From DASUPK01 sp963797265 (GTDB taxonomy: Bacteria > Actinomycetota > Thermoleophilia > Solirubrobacterales > 70-9), in contig CAWCOY010000004.1 of NCBI GenBank assembly GCA_963797265.1, positions 186,001 to 250,000 on the forward strand: DNA of 64,000 nt. The letters are read 5' to 3'. Position 1 is the stretch's first letter. Each line of letters begins with the position of its first letter. The notes under the pieces were generated by a model. That model did not search any database. It worked only from the letters and a program-made list of their open reading frames with translations, and was not told where the DNA came from. Of the stretch, positions 6,960-14,924 are shown one piece after another. Made by a program: the position numbers and the translations under genes.

Positions 6960-8633
6960 CTAGGCGCGCGGTGAGCGGTTCGCCGCCGAGCGGCCCGAGC
7001 CGGTGGTTCGCTTCGCTTCGAGCACCGCGAGCTCGGCTCGGACCTCGGTTCCCCGGCCGCGCACGGAGTCGATCTCGAGGGTCCCGCCCGACAGGCTGAC
7101 TCGCTCCTGCATGCCGATCAGCCCGAAGCTCCGCTCGGCTGTGGCCGGATCGAAACCACTGCCGTCGTCGGCGACGATCACCTCGACGGCCGTACCGGAG
7201 CGGCTCACCGTGATGGAGATCCGCCCGGGGTCGGCGTGCTTGAGCGCATTGTTGGTGGCCTCCTGAACCAGCCGGTAGATCGTCGCCTCCAGCTCCGAGG
7301 GCAGGCGCGCGGGCCGATCGTCCTCCCCGAGCGCCAGATCGACGTGGGCATCGATCTCGACGCCGAACCTCTCGGTCGCCTGCCGGGCGAGGGCCTCGAT
7401 CGCGGCGCCGACGCCGAGCTCGTCGAGCGAGGCCGGGCGCAGCTCGGTGATCAATCCCTGCAGGTTGCGAATGCCACGGTCGATGTGCTCGATCGCGAGC
7501 CGGCGCGCTTCGGCGGAGAGCTCAGACCCCCCCTCGTCGCCCGTCGTCTCCAACAGCATCCGGAGGGCGCCGAGCTCCTGGAGCGTCTCGTCGTGCAGCT
7601 CGCGTGCCCAGCGATGCCGCTCCCGTTCCGAGGCCTCAATCGAGAGCTGCAGCTTCTCGGCCTCGACGGCCTGCACGGTGACGATCGTCGTCGCGGCGCC
7701 CGCGGCGAACGAGCTGAAGACGCGCTCGTCGTCGGCATCGAAGTCGCCCTCACGCGAGCCAAGCGCGACGAGCAGGCCGCGTGGGCGGGCGCGCAGCTCG
7801 AGCGTCGAGACGAGGCTCGGCAGCCCGCGCAGATCGGGGACCTCGGCCTGGAGGTCGTTGAGCCAGGTCTGCGCATCCGAGAGCCGGCGGCCGACCAGCG
7901 ACTCGGGGTCCTCGCCGGCGGCGGCGACCACCTCCAGCTCGGATCCGTCCGAGAGCAGCAGCAACGACCGCAGGGCACCGACCACGCCCCGTCCGCGCTT
8001 CACGATCAGCTCGAGCAACTCGTCGAGCGCGATGCCGCTGGAGACCGTGCGGGCTACGTCCGAGGCCGCCTCCAGTCCACCGACCGCCTTCCGAAGCTCG
8101 GCGGCGCGGCGGTCGAGGCCCTCGTAGAGGCGGGCGTTCTCGATCGCAACACCGGACCAGGCGGCAAGCACCACAACGACCTGCTCATCGGTTTGATCGA
8201 ACTCGGCCCCGCCATCCTTCTCGGTCAGGTAGAGGTTTCCCCAGGCTTCGCCCCGAACCAGTACCGGGGTCCCGAGAAAGGTCTTCATCTCGGGATGCGC
8301 GGGCGGAAAGCCGGAAGATCGTGGGTACGCCCCGACGTCAGGCAGGCGAAGCGGTCGGGGGTTTCGGATCAGCTCGCCGAGCACGCCTCGGCCCCTAGGC
8401 AGGGGACCGATCTCGCCACGGGTCTGCTCGTCGATTCCGGAGTGCAGGAAGCGCTCCAGTCCACTCTTGTCCGCGTTCAGAATCCCGAGCGCGGCGTACC
8501 GGGCGCCGGTCAGGTCGCGGGCGGCGTCGAGGACGCGGCGAAGCAGCGTCTCCAGGTCGAGCTCGGAGACGATCGTTCGTCCGACCTCCAGCAGCTGCTC
8601 GAGTCGCTCGTCCGTGAGCGGTCGCTCGTTCAT
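6960..8633 (-). CDS. GAF-domain sensor histidine kinase (HisKA_3 type)
   Basis: Soluble NarX/DevS-type kinase of about 557 residues, taking ATG 8633 (MNERPLTDERLEQLLEVGRT). Two GAF sensor domains are visible: about 20-165 (LTGARYAALGILNADKSGL) and about 185-325. The dimerisation and phospho-acceptor helix follows near residue 345 (RHRWARELHDETLQELGALR, His in ELHDE). The C-terminal ATPase domain has the N box (NNALKHADPG) and G boxes (DDGSGF, GLIGMQERV, GRGTEVRAEL). No transmembrane segment. Upstream of the ATG there is no clear ribosome site, so the mRNA may be leaderless. It is convergent with the NarL-type regulator and divergent from norZ. Ligand unknown; NO or O2 sensing through GAF is inference from neighbours. 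Confidence 0.88.
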   Translation of the reverse strand: MNERPLTDERLEQLLEVGRTIVSELDLETLLRRVLDAARDLTGARYAALGILNADKSGLERFLHSGIDEQTRGEIGPLPRGRGVLGELIRNPRPLRLPDVGAYPRSSGFPPAHPEMKTFLGTPVLVRGEAWGNLYLTEKDGGAEFDQTDEQVVVVLAAWSGVAIENARLYEGLDRRAAELRKAVGGLEAASDVARTVSSGIALDELLELIVKRGRGVVGALRSLLLLSDGSELEVVAAAGEDPESLVGRRLSDAQTWLNDLQAEVPDLRGLPSLVSTLELRARPRGLLVALGSREGDFDADDERVFSSFAAGAATTIVTVQAVEAEKLQLSIEASERERHRWARELHDETLQELGALRMLLETTGDEGGSELSAEARRLAIEHIDRGIRNLQGLITELRPASLDELGVGAAIEALARQATERFGVEIDAHVDLALGEDDRPARLPSELEATIYRLVQEATNNALKHADPGRISITVSRSGTAVEVIVADDGSGFDPATAERSFGLIGMQERVSLSGGTLEIDSVRGRGTEVRAELAVLEAKRTTGSGRSAANRSPRA

Positions 8634-8668
8634 GGTGCACAAGTATCCCGCGCCAAGCGCAGAGTCAC

Positions 8669-8698
8669 TTGATCTTCCGCTCGATCTGGGCATAGGAT
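8669..8698 (+). promoter_or_regulatory. Candidate sigma-70-type promoter for norZ
   Basis: TTGATC at 8669-8674 and TAGGAT at 8693-8698 are separated by 18 bases and lie 35 bases before the norZ ATG at 8733. They fall in the short divergent space between the histidine kinase gene and norZ. This is a by-eye match with no supporting transcript evidence. Confidence 0.3.
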
Positions 8699-8732
8699 CG
8701 CGACCGCTGTCGCGATCGACTCGTCCAGATCG

Positions 8733-11075
8733 ATGGCTCGACTGAGAGGCAGAGGACAGAGCTCGGCCTACATGCCGGCCGGGGAGCAGCCTTCCGGAAA
8801 GCGGGAGCTGCTCGTCTCGAAGACCTGGCTACAGGTCGCCGCCTTGGTGATCCTGGTCGGTTTCTTCGTCCTCGTCCTGCTCGCCTACCGGACCTACAAG
8901 TCGGATCCGCCGATCCCCGACCGCGTGGTGGACCCGAGCGGCAAGGTCGTCTTCACGGGCAATGACATCCGCTCCGGGCAGAAGGTGTTCTTGCACCACG
9001 GCCTCATGCAGTACGGGTCGATCTTCGGGCACGGCGCCTATCTGGGACCGGACTTCACCGACGACTATCTGCACCGCTCCTCCGAGATTGTCCGCAACGA
9101 GCTCGGTGGCTCCGACTCGGACTCGGCCCGCCAGGAGACGATCGACCAGTTCCAGGCTAATCGCTACGACTCGGACACCAAGACTCTCCCCATCTCCGCC
9201 CAGCAGACGAGCGCCTTCGGCCAGCTCCGGAACCACTACTCGGACTTCCTCGCCAGTGACACGACTCGCTACGGGCTGCTGCCGAACCCGGTCAAGGGCC
9301 CCACAGAGATCCACCAGTTGACCGCGTTCTTCGCTTGGTCCGCCTGGGCCGCCTCGGTTCGCCGCCCGGGCCACAACTACTCCTACACGAATAACTGGCC
9401 GCCGGAGCCCCAGGTCGACAACGCGCCCAGCGCCAACGTGATCGTCTGGTCGGTGATCTCGCTGATCGCGCTGCTGGGTGGGATCGGGGTGCTGTTCGCA
9501 GTCTTCGGGCGATGGCGAATGGGCTGGCAGGGTCGTGACCAGGCGACGCTGAGCTTCCGCTCGCCGAGCGACGTCGCCCTGACGCCGGCACAGCGGGCGA
9601 CCGCCTGGTTTTTCTTCGTGATGGCGGCGCTCTTCCTGCTCCAGACCCTCGTCGGCGGCATGTCACAGCACTACCGCGCGGATCTGGACGGCTTCTTCGG
9701 CATCGACGTCGCCAACGTCTTCCCCTACAACCTGGTCCGCACCTGGCACGTGCAGCTGGCGATCTTCTTCGTCGCCACCTCGTTCGTGGCGGCGGGGATC
9801 TTCCTGGCGCCGATGATCGCCGGCCGAGAGCCGAAGGGACAGGGAAAGCTCGCCTTCGCCCTGCTCGGGGCGCTGGCCGTGGTGGTCTTCGGCAGCCTGA
9901 TCGGCGAGTTCGCCGGCATCCACGACTGGTGGGGCGGTTCCGTCTTCGGCATTCAGGGTTTCGAGTACCTTGACCTCGGTCGCTTCTGGCAAGTGTTGCT
10001 GATCATCGGGCTGTGTCTCTGGGGATACATGCTCTTCCGGGGCCTGAAGGGGCGGTTGAGCAAGGAGCGCGTCGGCAACATGCCCTGGCTCTTCTTCCTC
10101 GCCGCGCTGGCGATCCCCGCCTTCTATGCGGTGGGGCTGCTGGTCAACTCGGGCGAGAACTTCACGATCACCGACTACTGGCGCTTCTGGGTCGTGCATC
10201 TGTGGGTGGAGGACTTCCTGGAGCTCTTCACCACGGCGATGGTTGCCTACATCTTCGTCCTGCTCGGGGTGGTGCGCGAGCGGGTCGCGCTGACGGTGGT
10301 GCTGCTCGACATCGTCCTCTACTCGGTCGGCGGGGTGATCGGGACGATGCACCACCTCTACTTCTCCGGTGCGCCGGCCGAGAACATGGCGCTCGGTGCC
10401 TTCTTCTCCGCACTGGAGGTGATGCCGCTCACCTTCCTGACCGTCGAGGCCTGGAGCTTCCTGCAGCTCGGGGCCCGGCAGGAGCAGAAGTCGGCGACGC
10501 CCTTCCCGCACCGCTGGGCCGTCATGTTCCTGGTCGCCGTCGGCTTCTGGAACTTCCTCGGCGCTGGGATCTTCGGCTTCCTGATCAATCTGCCGATCGT
10601 CTCCTACTACGAGATCGGCACCGCCCTGACCGCAAACCACGGCCACACCTCGATGATGGGCGTCTACGGGATGCTCGCCGTCGGGCTCGCTCTCTTCTGC
10701 CTGCGCTACCTGATTCCGGCGGACCGCTGGAAGGATCGCGCCGCGAAGATGAGCTTCTACGGCCTCAACATCGGCCTCGCCTGGATGTCGTTCGCGACCC
10801 TCTTCCCGCTTGGCATCCGCCAGATCTACGAGTCGGTCAACAGCGGCTACTTCCACGCCCGCTCTCTCGACTACCTCACCACCGACACGAACACCGTGAT
10901 CGAGTGGCTGCGGCTCCCCGGCGACGCCTACTTCATCGTCATCGGCGTCCTGCCGCTGTTCTACCTGACCTACCTTGGCGTCCGCCACACGGTGAAGCAG
11001 GTGGCGATCGAGGAACCGGAGGAGATCCTCTTCACCGAGGTCACTGAGCCGAAGCAGCCGGTGGGGGCGTCGTGA
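8733..11075 (+). CDS. norZ: Quinol-dependent nitric oxide reductase (qNOR), fused large subunit
   Basis: Reduces 2 NO to N2O with electrons from the quinol pool; integral membrane heme b/FeB enzyme. Length 780 residues is normal for the fused qNOR. One N-terminal membrane helix (about 32-52) is followed by a periplasmic cytochrome-c-like domain without a CxxCH motif, which marks the quinol type (GQKVFLHHGLMQYGSIFGHG). Some twelve helices follow. Metal ligands and proton-path residues are visible: RTWHVQLAIFF, FWVVHLWVEDFLELF (FeB His and the conserved Glu), MHHLYFSG and LTANHGHTSMMGVYG. The start could be ATG 8733 or 8772. Its TGA overlaps the GTG of the next gene. A hemerythrin gene lies nearby, consistent with nitrosative-stress defence rather than full denitrification. 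Confidence 0.93.
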   Translation: MARLRGRGQSSAYMPAGEQPSGKRELLVSKTWLQVAALVILVGFFVLVLLAYRTYKSDPPIPDRVVDPSGKVVFTGNDIRSGQKVFLHHGLMQYGSIFGHGAYLGPDFTDDYLHRSSEIVRNELGGSDSDSARQETIDQFQANRYDSDTKTLPISAQQTSAFGQLRNHYSDFLASDTTRYGLLPNPVKGPTEIHQLTAFFAWSAWAASVRRPGHNYSYTNNWPPEPQVDNAPSANVIVWSVISLIALLGGIGVLFAVFGRWRMGWQGRDQATLSFRSPSDVALTPAQRATAWFFFVMAALFLLQTLVGGMSQHYRADLDGFFGIDVANVFPYNLVRTWHVQLAIFFVATSFVAAGIFLAPMIAGREPKGQGKLAFALLGALAVVVFGSLIGEFAGIHDWWGGSVFGIQGFEYLDLGRFWQVLLIIGLCLWGYMLFRGLKGRLSKERVGNMPWLFFLAALAIPAFYAVGLLVNSGENFTITDYWRFWVVHLWVEDFLELFTTAMVAYIFVLLGVVRERVALTVVLLDIVLYSVGGVIGTMHHLYFSGAPAENMALGAFFSALEVMPLTFLTVEAWSFLQLGARQEQKSATPFPHRWAVMFLVAVGFWNFLGAGIFGFLINLPIVSYYEIGTALTANHGHTSMMGVYGMLAVGLALFCLRYLIPADRWKDRAAKMSFYGLNIGLAWMSFATLFPLGIRQIYESVNSGYFHARSLDYLTTDTNTVIEWLRLPGDAYFIVIGVLPLFYLTYLGVRHTVKQVAIEEPEEILFTEVTEPKQPVGAS

Positions 11076-11662
11076 GCGGCGTGGCGACCGAGTCCCTGCT
11101 GGCGGCGGGCTACGCGCTGTTCCTGGTCCTGGTGGCCCTCGGTCTCGACCTGCTGGCGCGGCATTCCCACCGGCGGTCGGAGCTCTATCGGACGGCCGGG
11201 TTCACCTACGACCAGCACCTCGATGCCTGGGAGTGCCCTGAGGGCGAGCGGCTCCATCGGATCGAGACCGACATGCAGCAGCGGCTGGCGCGCTACCGCG
11301 CCCGGGCACACGTCTGCAACGCCTGTCCTCGCAAGCACGAGTGCACCGACTCGGAGAAGGGGCGAGAGGTCACACGGATGCTCGACCCCTGGCCCCATTC
11401 GGAGGCCGGCCACTTCCACCGGGTGATCTCGGTGGCGATCGTCGGCTTCGGAATGCTCGTGATCGGCGCCGGGGCCATGCTCAACCATGGCTCCGCGGAC
11501 CTGGCCGTGCTCGGTGGAGCCTTCCTGCTGAGCACGATCATCGGCCTCTACCTGCTTGCCGACCTGCGCGCAGCGCCCAGCGGCTTTCCCTGGGCGGAGG
11601 GCCAACGCAGCGGCCCGGCGCCGATCTCTAGCCAGGTGCCGGGCTCGGCGCTCAAGCACTGA
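11072..11662 (+). CDS. Membrane protein with CxxCPxxxxC cysteine motif, coupled to norZ
   Basis: Uncharacterised protein of 196 residues, translated from a GTG that overlaps the norZ stop (GTGA), so almost certainly co-translated with the reductase. Layout: a first membrane helix (about 7-27, LLAAGYALFLVLVALGLDLL), a charged cytoplasmic stretch, the motif CNACPRKHECTDSEKGREV near residue 82, then two further hydrophobic segments (about 118-138 and 144-166) and a polar tail. The Cys arrangement plus trailing S-x-x-G-R resembles the Cys-rich block of IS1182-type transposases, but the rest is a membrane protein. A metal or Fe-S site that helps mature or reduce NorZ is possible; this is inference. 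Confidence 0.75.
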   Translation: MSGVATESLLAAGYALFLVLVALGLDLLARHSHRRSELYRTAGFTYDQHLDAWECPEGERLHRIETDMQQRLARYRARAHVCNACPRKHECTDSEKGREVTRMLDPWPHSEAGHFHRVISVAIVGFGMLVIGAGAMLNHGSADLAVLGGAFLLSTIIGLYLLADLRAAPSGFPWAEGQRSGPAPISSQVPGSALKH

Positions 11663-11685
11663 CCCGAACTCTCCTGCACCTGGAC

Positions 11686-12126
11686 TCAGCCGGAGCGCTC
11701 CGCCTCTTCGATCGCCCGGGCGAGCCGATCGAGCTCATCCTCGGGGAGTGCCGCCTCGATCATCGGGAAGAGCACACGCTCCTCGTGGCGAACGTGGTCG
11801 CTGAGCATCTCGCCCAGAGCATTGAGTTGAGCCGCGCCGGCGTCCGCGCCTGCCCCGAGCTCGCGCGCGCGGCGCCGGATCTGTATGTGGTCGGTGAGCA
11901 CCCGGACCATGGCGGGATCCGTCGGGTCGACGTGGGAGGACGCGCCGGGCAGTAGCACGTCCTCCTCGACGCGGAAGTGGAGGGCGCCGTGGTCCCGCCA
12001 GAACTCGAGAAACTCCGAGGTCGCTTGCTGCGCCTCGGCAGCGGTTGACCGCCGCAGCTTGAGCGCCACCTCGAGAGCGCGATGGTGGTCGCGTGACAGT
12101 TGGCGCAGAGCCTCGTTCCGCTTCAT
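11686..12126 (-). CDS. Hemerythrin HHE-domain protein
   Basis: Four-helix di-iron protein of about 146 residues from ATG 12126 (MKRNEALRQLSRDHHRALEV). Iron ligands fit the HHE pattern: RDHHRAL, then GALHFRVEEDVLLPG, LTDHIQIRRR and DHVRHEERVLFPMIE. Proteins of this type bind O2 or NO, or repair Fe-S clusters (the RIC/YtfE group). The gene is convergent with the norZ pair, ending 23 bases from it, which supports a shared role in NO response. A longer reading from upstream would overlap the divergent secreted-protein gene, so the internal ATG is preferred although it has no strong ribosome site. Confidence 0.85.
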   Translation of the reverse strand: MKRNEALRQLSRDHHRALEVALKLRRSTAAEAQQATSEFLEFWRDHGALHFRVEEDVLLPGASSHVDPTDPAMVRVLTDHIQIRRRARELGAGADAGAAQLNALGEMLSDHVRHEERVLFPMIEAALPEDELDRLARAIEEAERSG

Positions 12127-12194
12127 CAGAAGTAGGCTTCCCGATTCGTCTGGCTGAAACGCCACGCGCGAAGCACCGGCCTCATCAAAAGCCG

Positions 12195-12605
12195 GTGCTC
12201 GCCGCCGCGGCTGTGGGAACGGCCCTGGCGGCAGCCGCCCCTTCGAGCGCCGAGCAGTCGGCGCCTCCGTCGACGCAGGACTCGGTGGTGGGCCAGGCGA
12301 CGATCCTCTCGCAGTTTCGCGGCCTCAGCGTTGACGCCCACAGCGAGCCCGATGGCAGCAACCCGAGCGGCGTGGCGAGCGCCGGGTCCCGATCGTCTTA
12401 CTCGGTGAGCGGTCACGTCACCTGCATGACGGTGGTTGGGAGCCGGGCCACAGTCGGGTTTGCCGTCGACTCCGGCTTCTTGGTGAATGGGAACCTCGGC
12501 CACCTGATCTTCGTCGAGGACAACGCCAGTCCCGGCGCCGGACTCGATCTCGCCAATGACATCGAGAAACTTGCGGAGCGCGCCCGACAGGGTTCGAACC
12601 TGTGA
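12195..12605 (+). CDS. Secreted small beta-rich protein, C terminus altered by an att repeat
   Basis: The N terminus looks like a signal peptide (VLAAAAVGTALAAAAPSSAEQ). It is followed by a compact domain (SVVGQATILSQFRGLSVDAH, then GHVTCMTVVGSRATVGFAVD) of a kind common in secreted actinobacterial proteins of unknown function. The start is uncertain: GTG 12195 is used here, but the basic residues expected before the hydrophobic core (RAKHRPHQK) lie upstream and may belong to the protein through a CTG or other weak start. The last residues (ARQGSNL, then TGA) are encoded by a fragment of tRNA-Arg, which means an integration event replaced the original end of the gene. Confidence 0.55.
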   Translation: MLAAAAVGTALAAAAPSSAEQSAPPSTQDSVVGQATILSQFRGLSVDAHSEPDGSNPSGVASAGSRSSYSVSGHVTCMTVVGSRATVGFAVDSGFLVNGNLGHLIFVEDNASPGAGLDLANDIEKLAERARQGSNL

Positions 12606-12624
12606 CCTTCGGTTTCGTAGACCG
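12579..12624 (-). repeat. tRNA-Arg 3'-half fragment, outer attachment-site copy (old att)
   Basis: 46 bases match the 3' half of the tRNA-Arg gene at 29670-29743 (T arm, variable loop, anticodon stem and loop, discriminator) with one mismatch (G for A in the T arm). It cannot be a functional tRNA because the D arm and 5' acceptor strand are missing. The sequence following it (12633 onwards) is still recognisably similar to the sequence after the inner copy at 14834-14882. It is best read as the outer end of an earlier, related integration at the same tRNA. Confidence 0.85.
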
Positions 12625-12625
12625 C

Positions 12626-13204
12626 TGCGGGTGTGTTAGGTGGAGCTCGTTGGGACTCAGGATTTGGCTCTATACCGGGACTGACACTCGTCTGGGTTCG
12701 TCTCTGCCCCGCTCCGTCCGTTGCCCTTGTTGCCCAGCCCAGCGGCTTCGAAAGCGTGGGCGGGATCGCTGACACCAGGGACCCGCCCCCGCCCCCCCGC
12801 CACGGCGTTGACGCCCTCCGCCGTGAGGAAGGCCGCGCCGCCCAGGAGCATGAGCTCGCCGGCGCTCAGCTCGAGCTGGCGGTCCAGGTTGTAGGCGGCG
12901 CTGATCAGCGCCAGAGTGCGTGAAGGCCTGTACGAACTCCTCGGACGAAACCCAACGGAAACGGTAGTTCGCCACACTGCCCGCGACCGCAGCAACTACA
13001 GGTATTACCGACGCAGGCCCCTGCCACTTGCGTGGTGGCTCTACCGCTCAGCGGTGCGACCGCATCTGCGGTCGGTCCGTCAGCGCATCCGTCGCCACGT
13101 ATAGAGCACAGCCGGCTGCGCCGCCCCGCTCGTCCCCTTGCGTTAATGGGGAACCGGCGATAGCGTGGCGCCAGCGACGGATCGCCACCAAAGGGAGGAA
13201 CTCA
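12626..13204. other. Gap between old att copy and PhoD; no recognisable gene
   Basis: The stretch carries no gene I can identify. One minus-strand reading over about 12760-12910 has a coherent segment (NLDRQLELSAGELMLLGGAA) that could be the remnant of a small protein, but no family, start or ribosome site is evident. A run of C and G (12782-12800) is present. No integrase remnant is detectable, although an integrase would be expected here if the outer att copy marks an older element. A Shine-Dalgarno-like GGGAGG at 13193-13198 belongs to the phosphatase gene. Confidence 0.5.
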
Positions 13205-14779
13205 ATCCCGCGTCTGCCCGTCGGAGCACTCATCGCCACCGCCTTCGCCTTGGCGCTCGCCCCCACCGCGAGCGCCGACAGCTTCAGCCTGGGGGTCGCG
13301 GCGGGCGAGGTGAGTCCGAACTCAGCCGCTCTCTGGGCGCACGCCAATCAAGGCGGCGAGACGCGCCTCGAGGTGGCCACCGATGCGGGCTTCACGCATG
13401 CCGTCCGCAACTTCAAGGTCCAGGCCACGACCGCCAACGACCTGACCGTCCAGCGGCGCGTCGAGGGGCTCCAGTCGAGCACCCGCTACTGGTACCGCTT
13501 CACCAGCGGAACGGCGACCAGCGACGTGGGCACCTTCGTGACCGCGCCGAAGACCAACAACGATTCAGCGATCAAGTTCGCGTGGACGGGGGACTACGAT
13601 GCCGAGCCGGCAGTCGGGGCGACCGAGCCGTTCTGGAACGACTTCGGGGTCTTCAGCTCCATGCAGGCGGAGGGGAACGACTTCAACGTCGCGCTCGGCG
13701 ACACGATCTACTCCGACAGCGAGGTGCCTGGCAAGCTGAACCCGGTCGCTCTCACGGTCGAGCAGAAGTGGGCCAAGTACACGCTCAACCTCGGCCAAGC
13801 GCCGCTGGCCGACCTCCGTGGCGCCGCGGGCTTCTACTCCCATTGGGACGACCACGAGTTCATCAACGACTTCTCGCGCTTCGAGAGCGTCTTCAGCAGT
13901 GGCACGATCGATGGACAGCAGCTCTACGACCGTGGCGTGAAGGCGTTCACCGACTTTGCCCCGGTCGACTACAGCGGTGCTGACGGGCTCTACCGGACCC
14001 GGCGGTGGGGCAAGAACCTGGAGCTCTTCTTCCTCGACGAGCGGTCGTTCCGCTCCGCCAAGGCGAGCAAGGACGGTGTCTGCGACAACCCGCAGACCGA
14101 CCAGCCGGACCTGGCGCCGACCGCGCCACAGCCCGTCCGTAACGCCTTCGCAGTCCTGATCCCTTCGCTGGCCGCGCCCGTGTCCCAGGCCTGCCTGGAC
14201 GCGATCAACGATCCGAACCGGACGCTGCTTGGGGACCGTCAGATGAAGCGGTTCCTGCACGACGTAACGCACTCCTCGGCTCGCTTCAAGGTGGTGATGA
14301 ACGAGCTGCCCATCCAGCAGTACTACTCGCTTCCCTACGATCGCTGGGAGGGCTACGAGGCGGACCGTCAACATGTGCTCAGCGCGCTCCAAGGGGTGAA
14401 GAACGTCGTCTTCCTCACCACCGACGTTCACGCCACCCTCGTGAACGACGCCCGATTCAAGACGCTGGAACCGGGCGGTCCGCAGAACAGCGGCATCCTC
14501 GACGTGACCGTCGGGCCGGCGGCCACCGCCACGTTTGCGCGGGAGATCGACGAGGCCGTCGGGCTGCCGGGCGCTGGGGCCCTCGTCGATAACGCGTTCT
14601 TCGAGCCGCAGCCGCCGTTCGGACTCGGAATGCGATGCTCCGGTATCGACCAGTTCAGCTACGGTGAGGTCGTCGTGAGCAGCACACAGCTCACGATCAC
14701 CCCCAAGGACATCAACGGCAACCCGCTGATAACGGACGACGGCGTCTGCGGGCCGTTCGTCCTCAACTTCCAACCCTGA
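13205..14779 (+). CDS. phoD: PhoD-like alkaline phosphatase/phosphodiesterase, secreted; start codon unclear
   Basis: Secreted metallophosphoesterase of the PhoD family, releasing phosphate from mono- and diesters outside the cell. After a signal peptide (PVGALIATAFALALAPTASA) comes a fibronectin-like N-terminal domain (GVAAGEVSPNSAALWAHANQ). The catalytic domain follows: AWTGDYDAEP, ALGDTIYSDSEVPG, GFYSHWDDHEFINDFSRF, LDERSFR, VVMNELPIQQYY and FLTTDVHATLVND supply the metal ligands. About 524 residues, normal for the family. A strong GGGAGG at 13193-13198 is followed at ideal distance by ATC (13205), not a standard start; CTG 13214 is the nearest usable codon. A base change at the start is possible. 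It sits between two tRNA-Arg att copies, so it may be cargo of an older element. Confidence 0.85.
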   Translation: MPRLPVGALIATAFALALAPTASADSFSLGVAAGEVSPNSAALWAHANQGGETRLEVATDAGFTHAVRNFKVQATTANDLTVQRRVEGLQSSTRYWYRFTSGTATSDVGTFVTAPKTNNDSAIKFAWTGDYDAEPAVGATEPFWNDFGVFSSMQAEGNDFNVALGDTIYSDSEVPGKLNPVALTVEQKWAKYTLNLGQAPLADLRGAAGFYSHWDDHEFINDFSRFESVFSSGTIDGQQLYDRGVKAFTDFAPVDYSGADGLYRTRRWGKNLELFFLDERSFRSAKASKDGVCDNPQTDQPDLAPTAPQPVRNAFAVLIPSLAAPVSQACLDAINDPNRTLLGDRQMKRFLHDVTHSSARFKVVMNELPIQQYYSLPYDRWEGYEADRQHVLSALQGVKNVVFLTTDVHATLVNDARFKTLEPGGPQNSGILDVTVGPAATATFAREIDEAVGLPGAGALVDNAFFEPQPPFGLGMRCSGIDQFSYGEVVVSSTQLTITPKDINGNPLITDDGVCGPFVLNFQP

Positions 14780-14833
14780 CCCGCAGCAGTTTCGCTTTGA
14801 CAGGGGACCGCTGCGTCGGTCGGGGTAAGGCTG

Positions 14834-14882
14834 AACGCGCCCGACAGGATTCGAACCTGTGACCTTCGGTTTCGTAGACCGA
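14834..14882 (-). repeat. Inner attachment-site copy (att repeat) of the tRNA-Arg element
   Basis: A 49-base perfect direct repeat of 29668-29716, covering the 3' half of tRNA-Arg(ACG) from the anticodon stem to the discriminator base plus two flanking bases. It lies 43 bases from the stop of the integrase gene, the usual layout where a tyrosine recombinase inserts at a tRNA 3' end and rebuilds the tRNA at one junction. It marks the left boundary of the 14.9-kb element. Confidence 0.92.
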
Positions 14883-14924
14883 AGCCGGGGTTAGTTGGGG
14901 TTCGTCTGCGTTCGGGATTCCGCT

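Noticed and set aside
11072..11662. Transposase fragment because of the CxxCPxxxxC...GR block
   Set aside because: The rest of the protein is hydrophobic helices without DDE residues, and the gene is coupled to norZ.
12579..12624. Possible second tRNA-Arg gene
   Set aside because: Only the 3' half is present; no D arm or 5' acceptor strand, so it is an attachment-site fragment.
12657..12995. 112-residue minus-strand reading between att copy and phoD
   Set aside because: No recognised family, no ribosome site, and the frame runs into unrelated sequence; kept only as a note in the gap entry.
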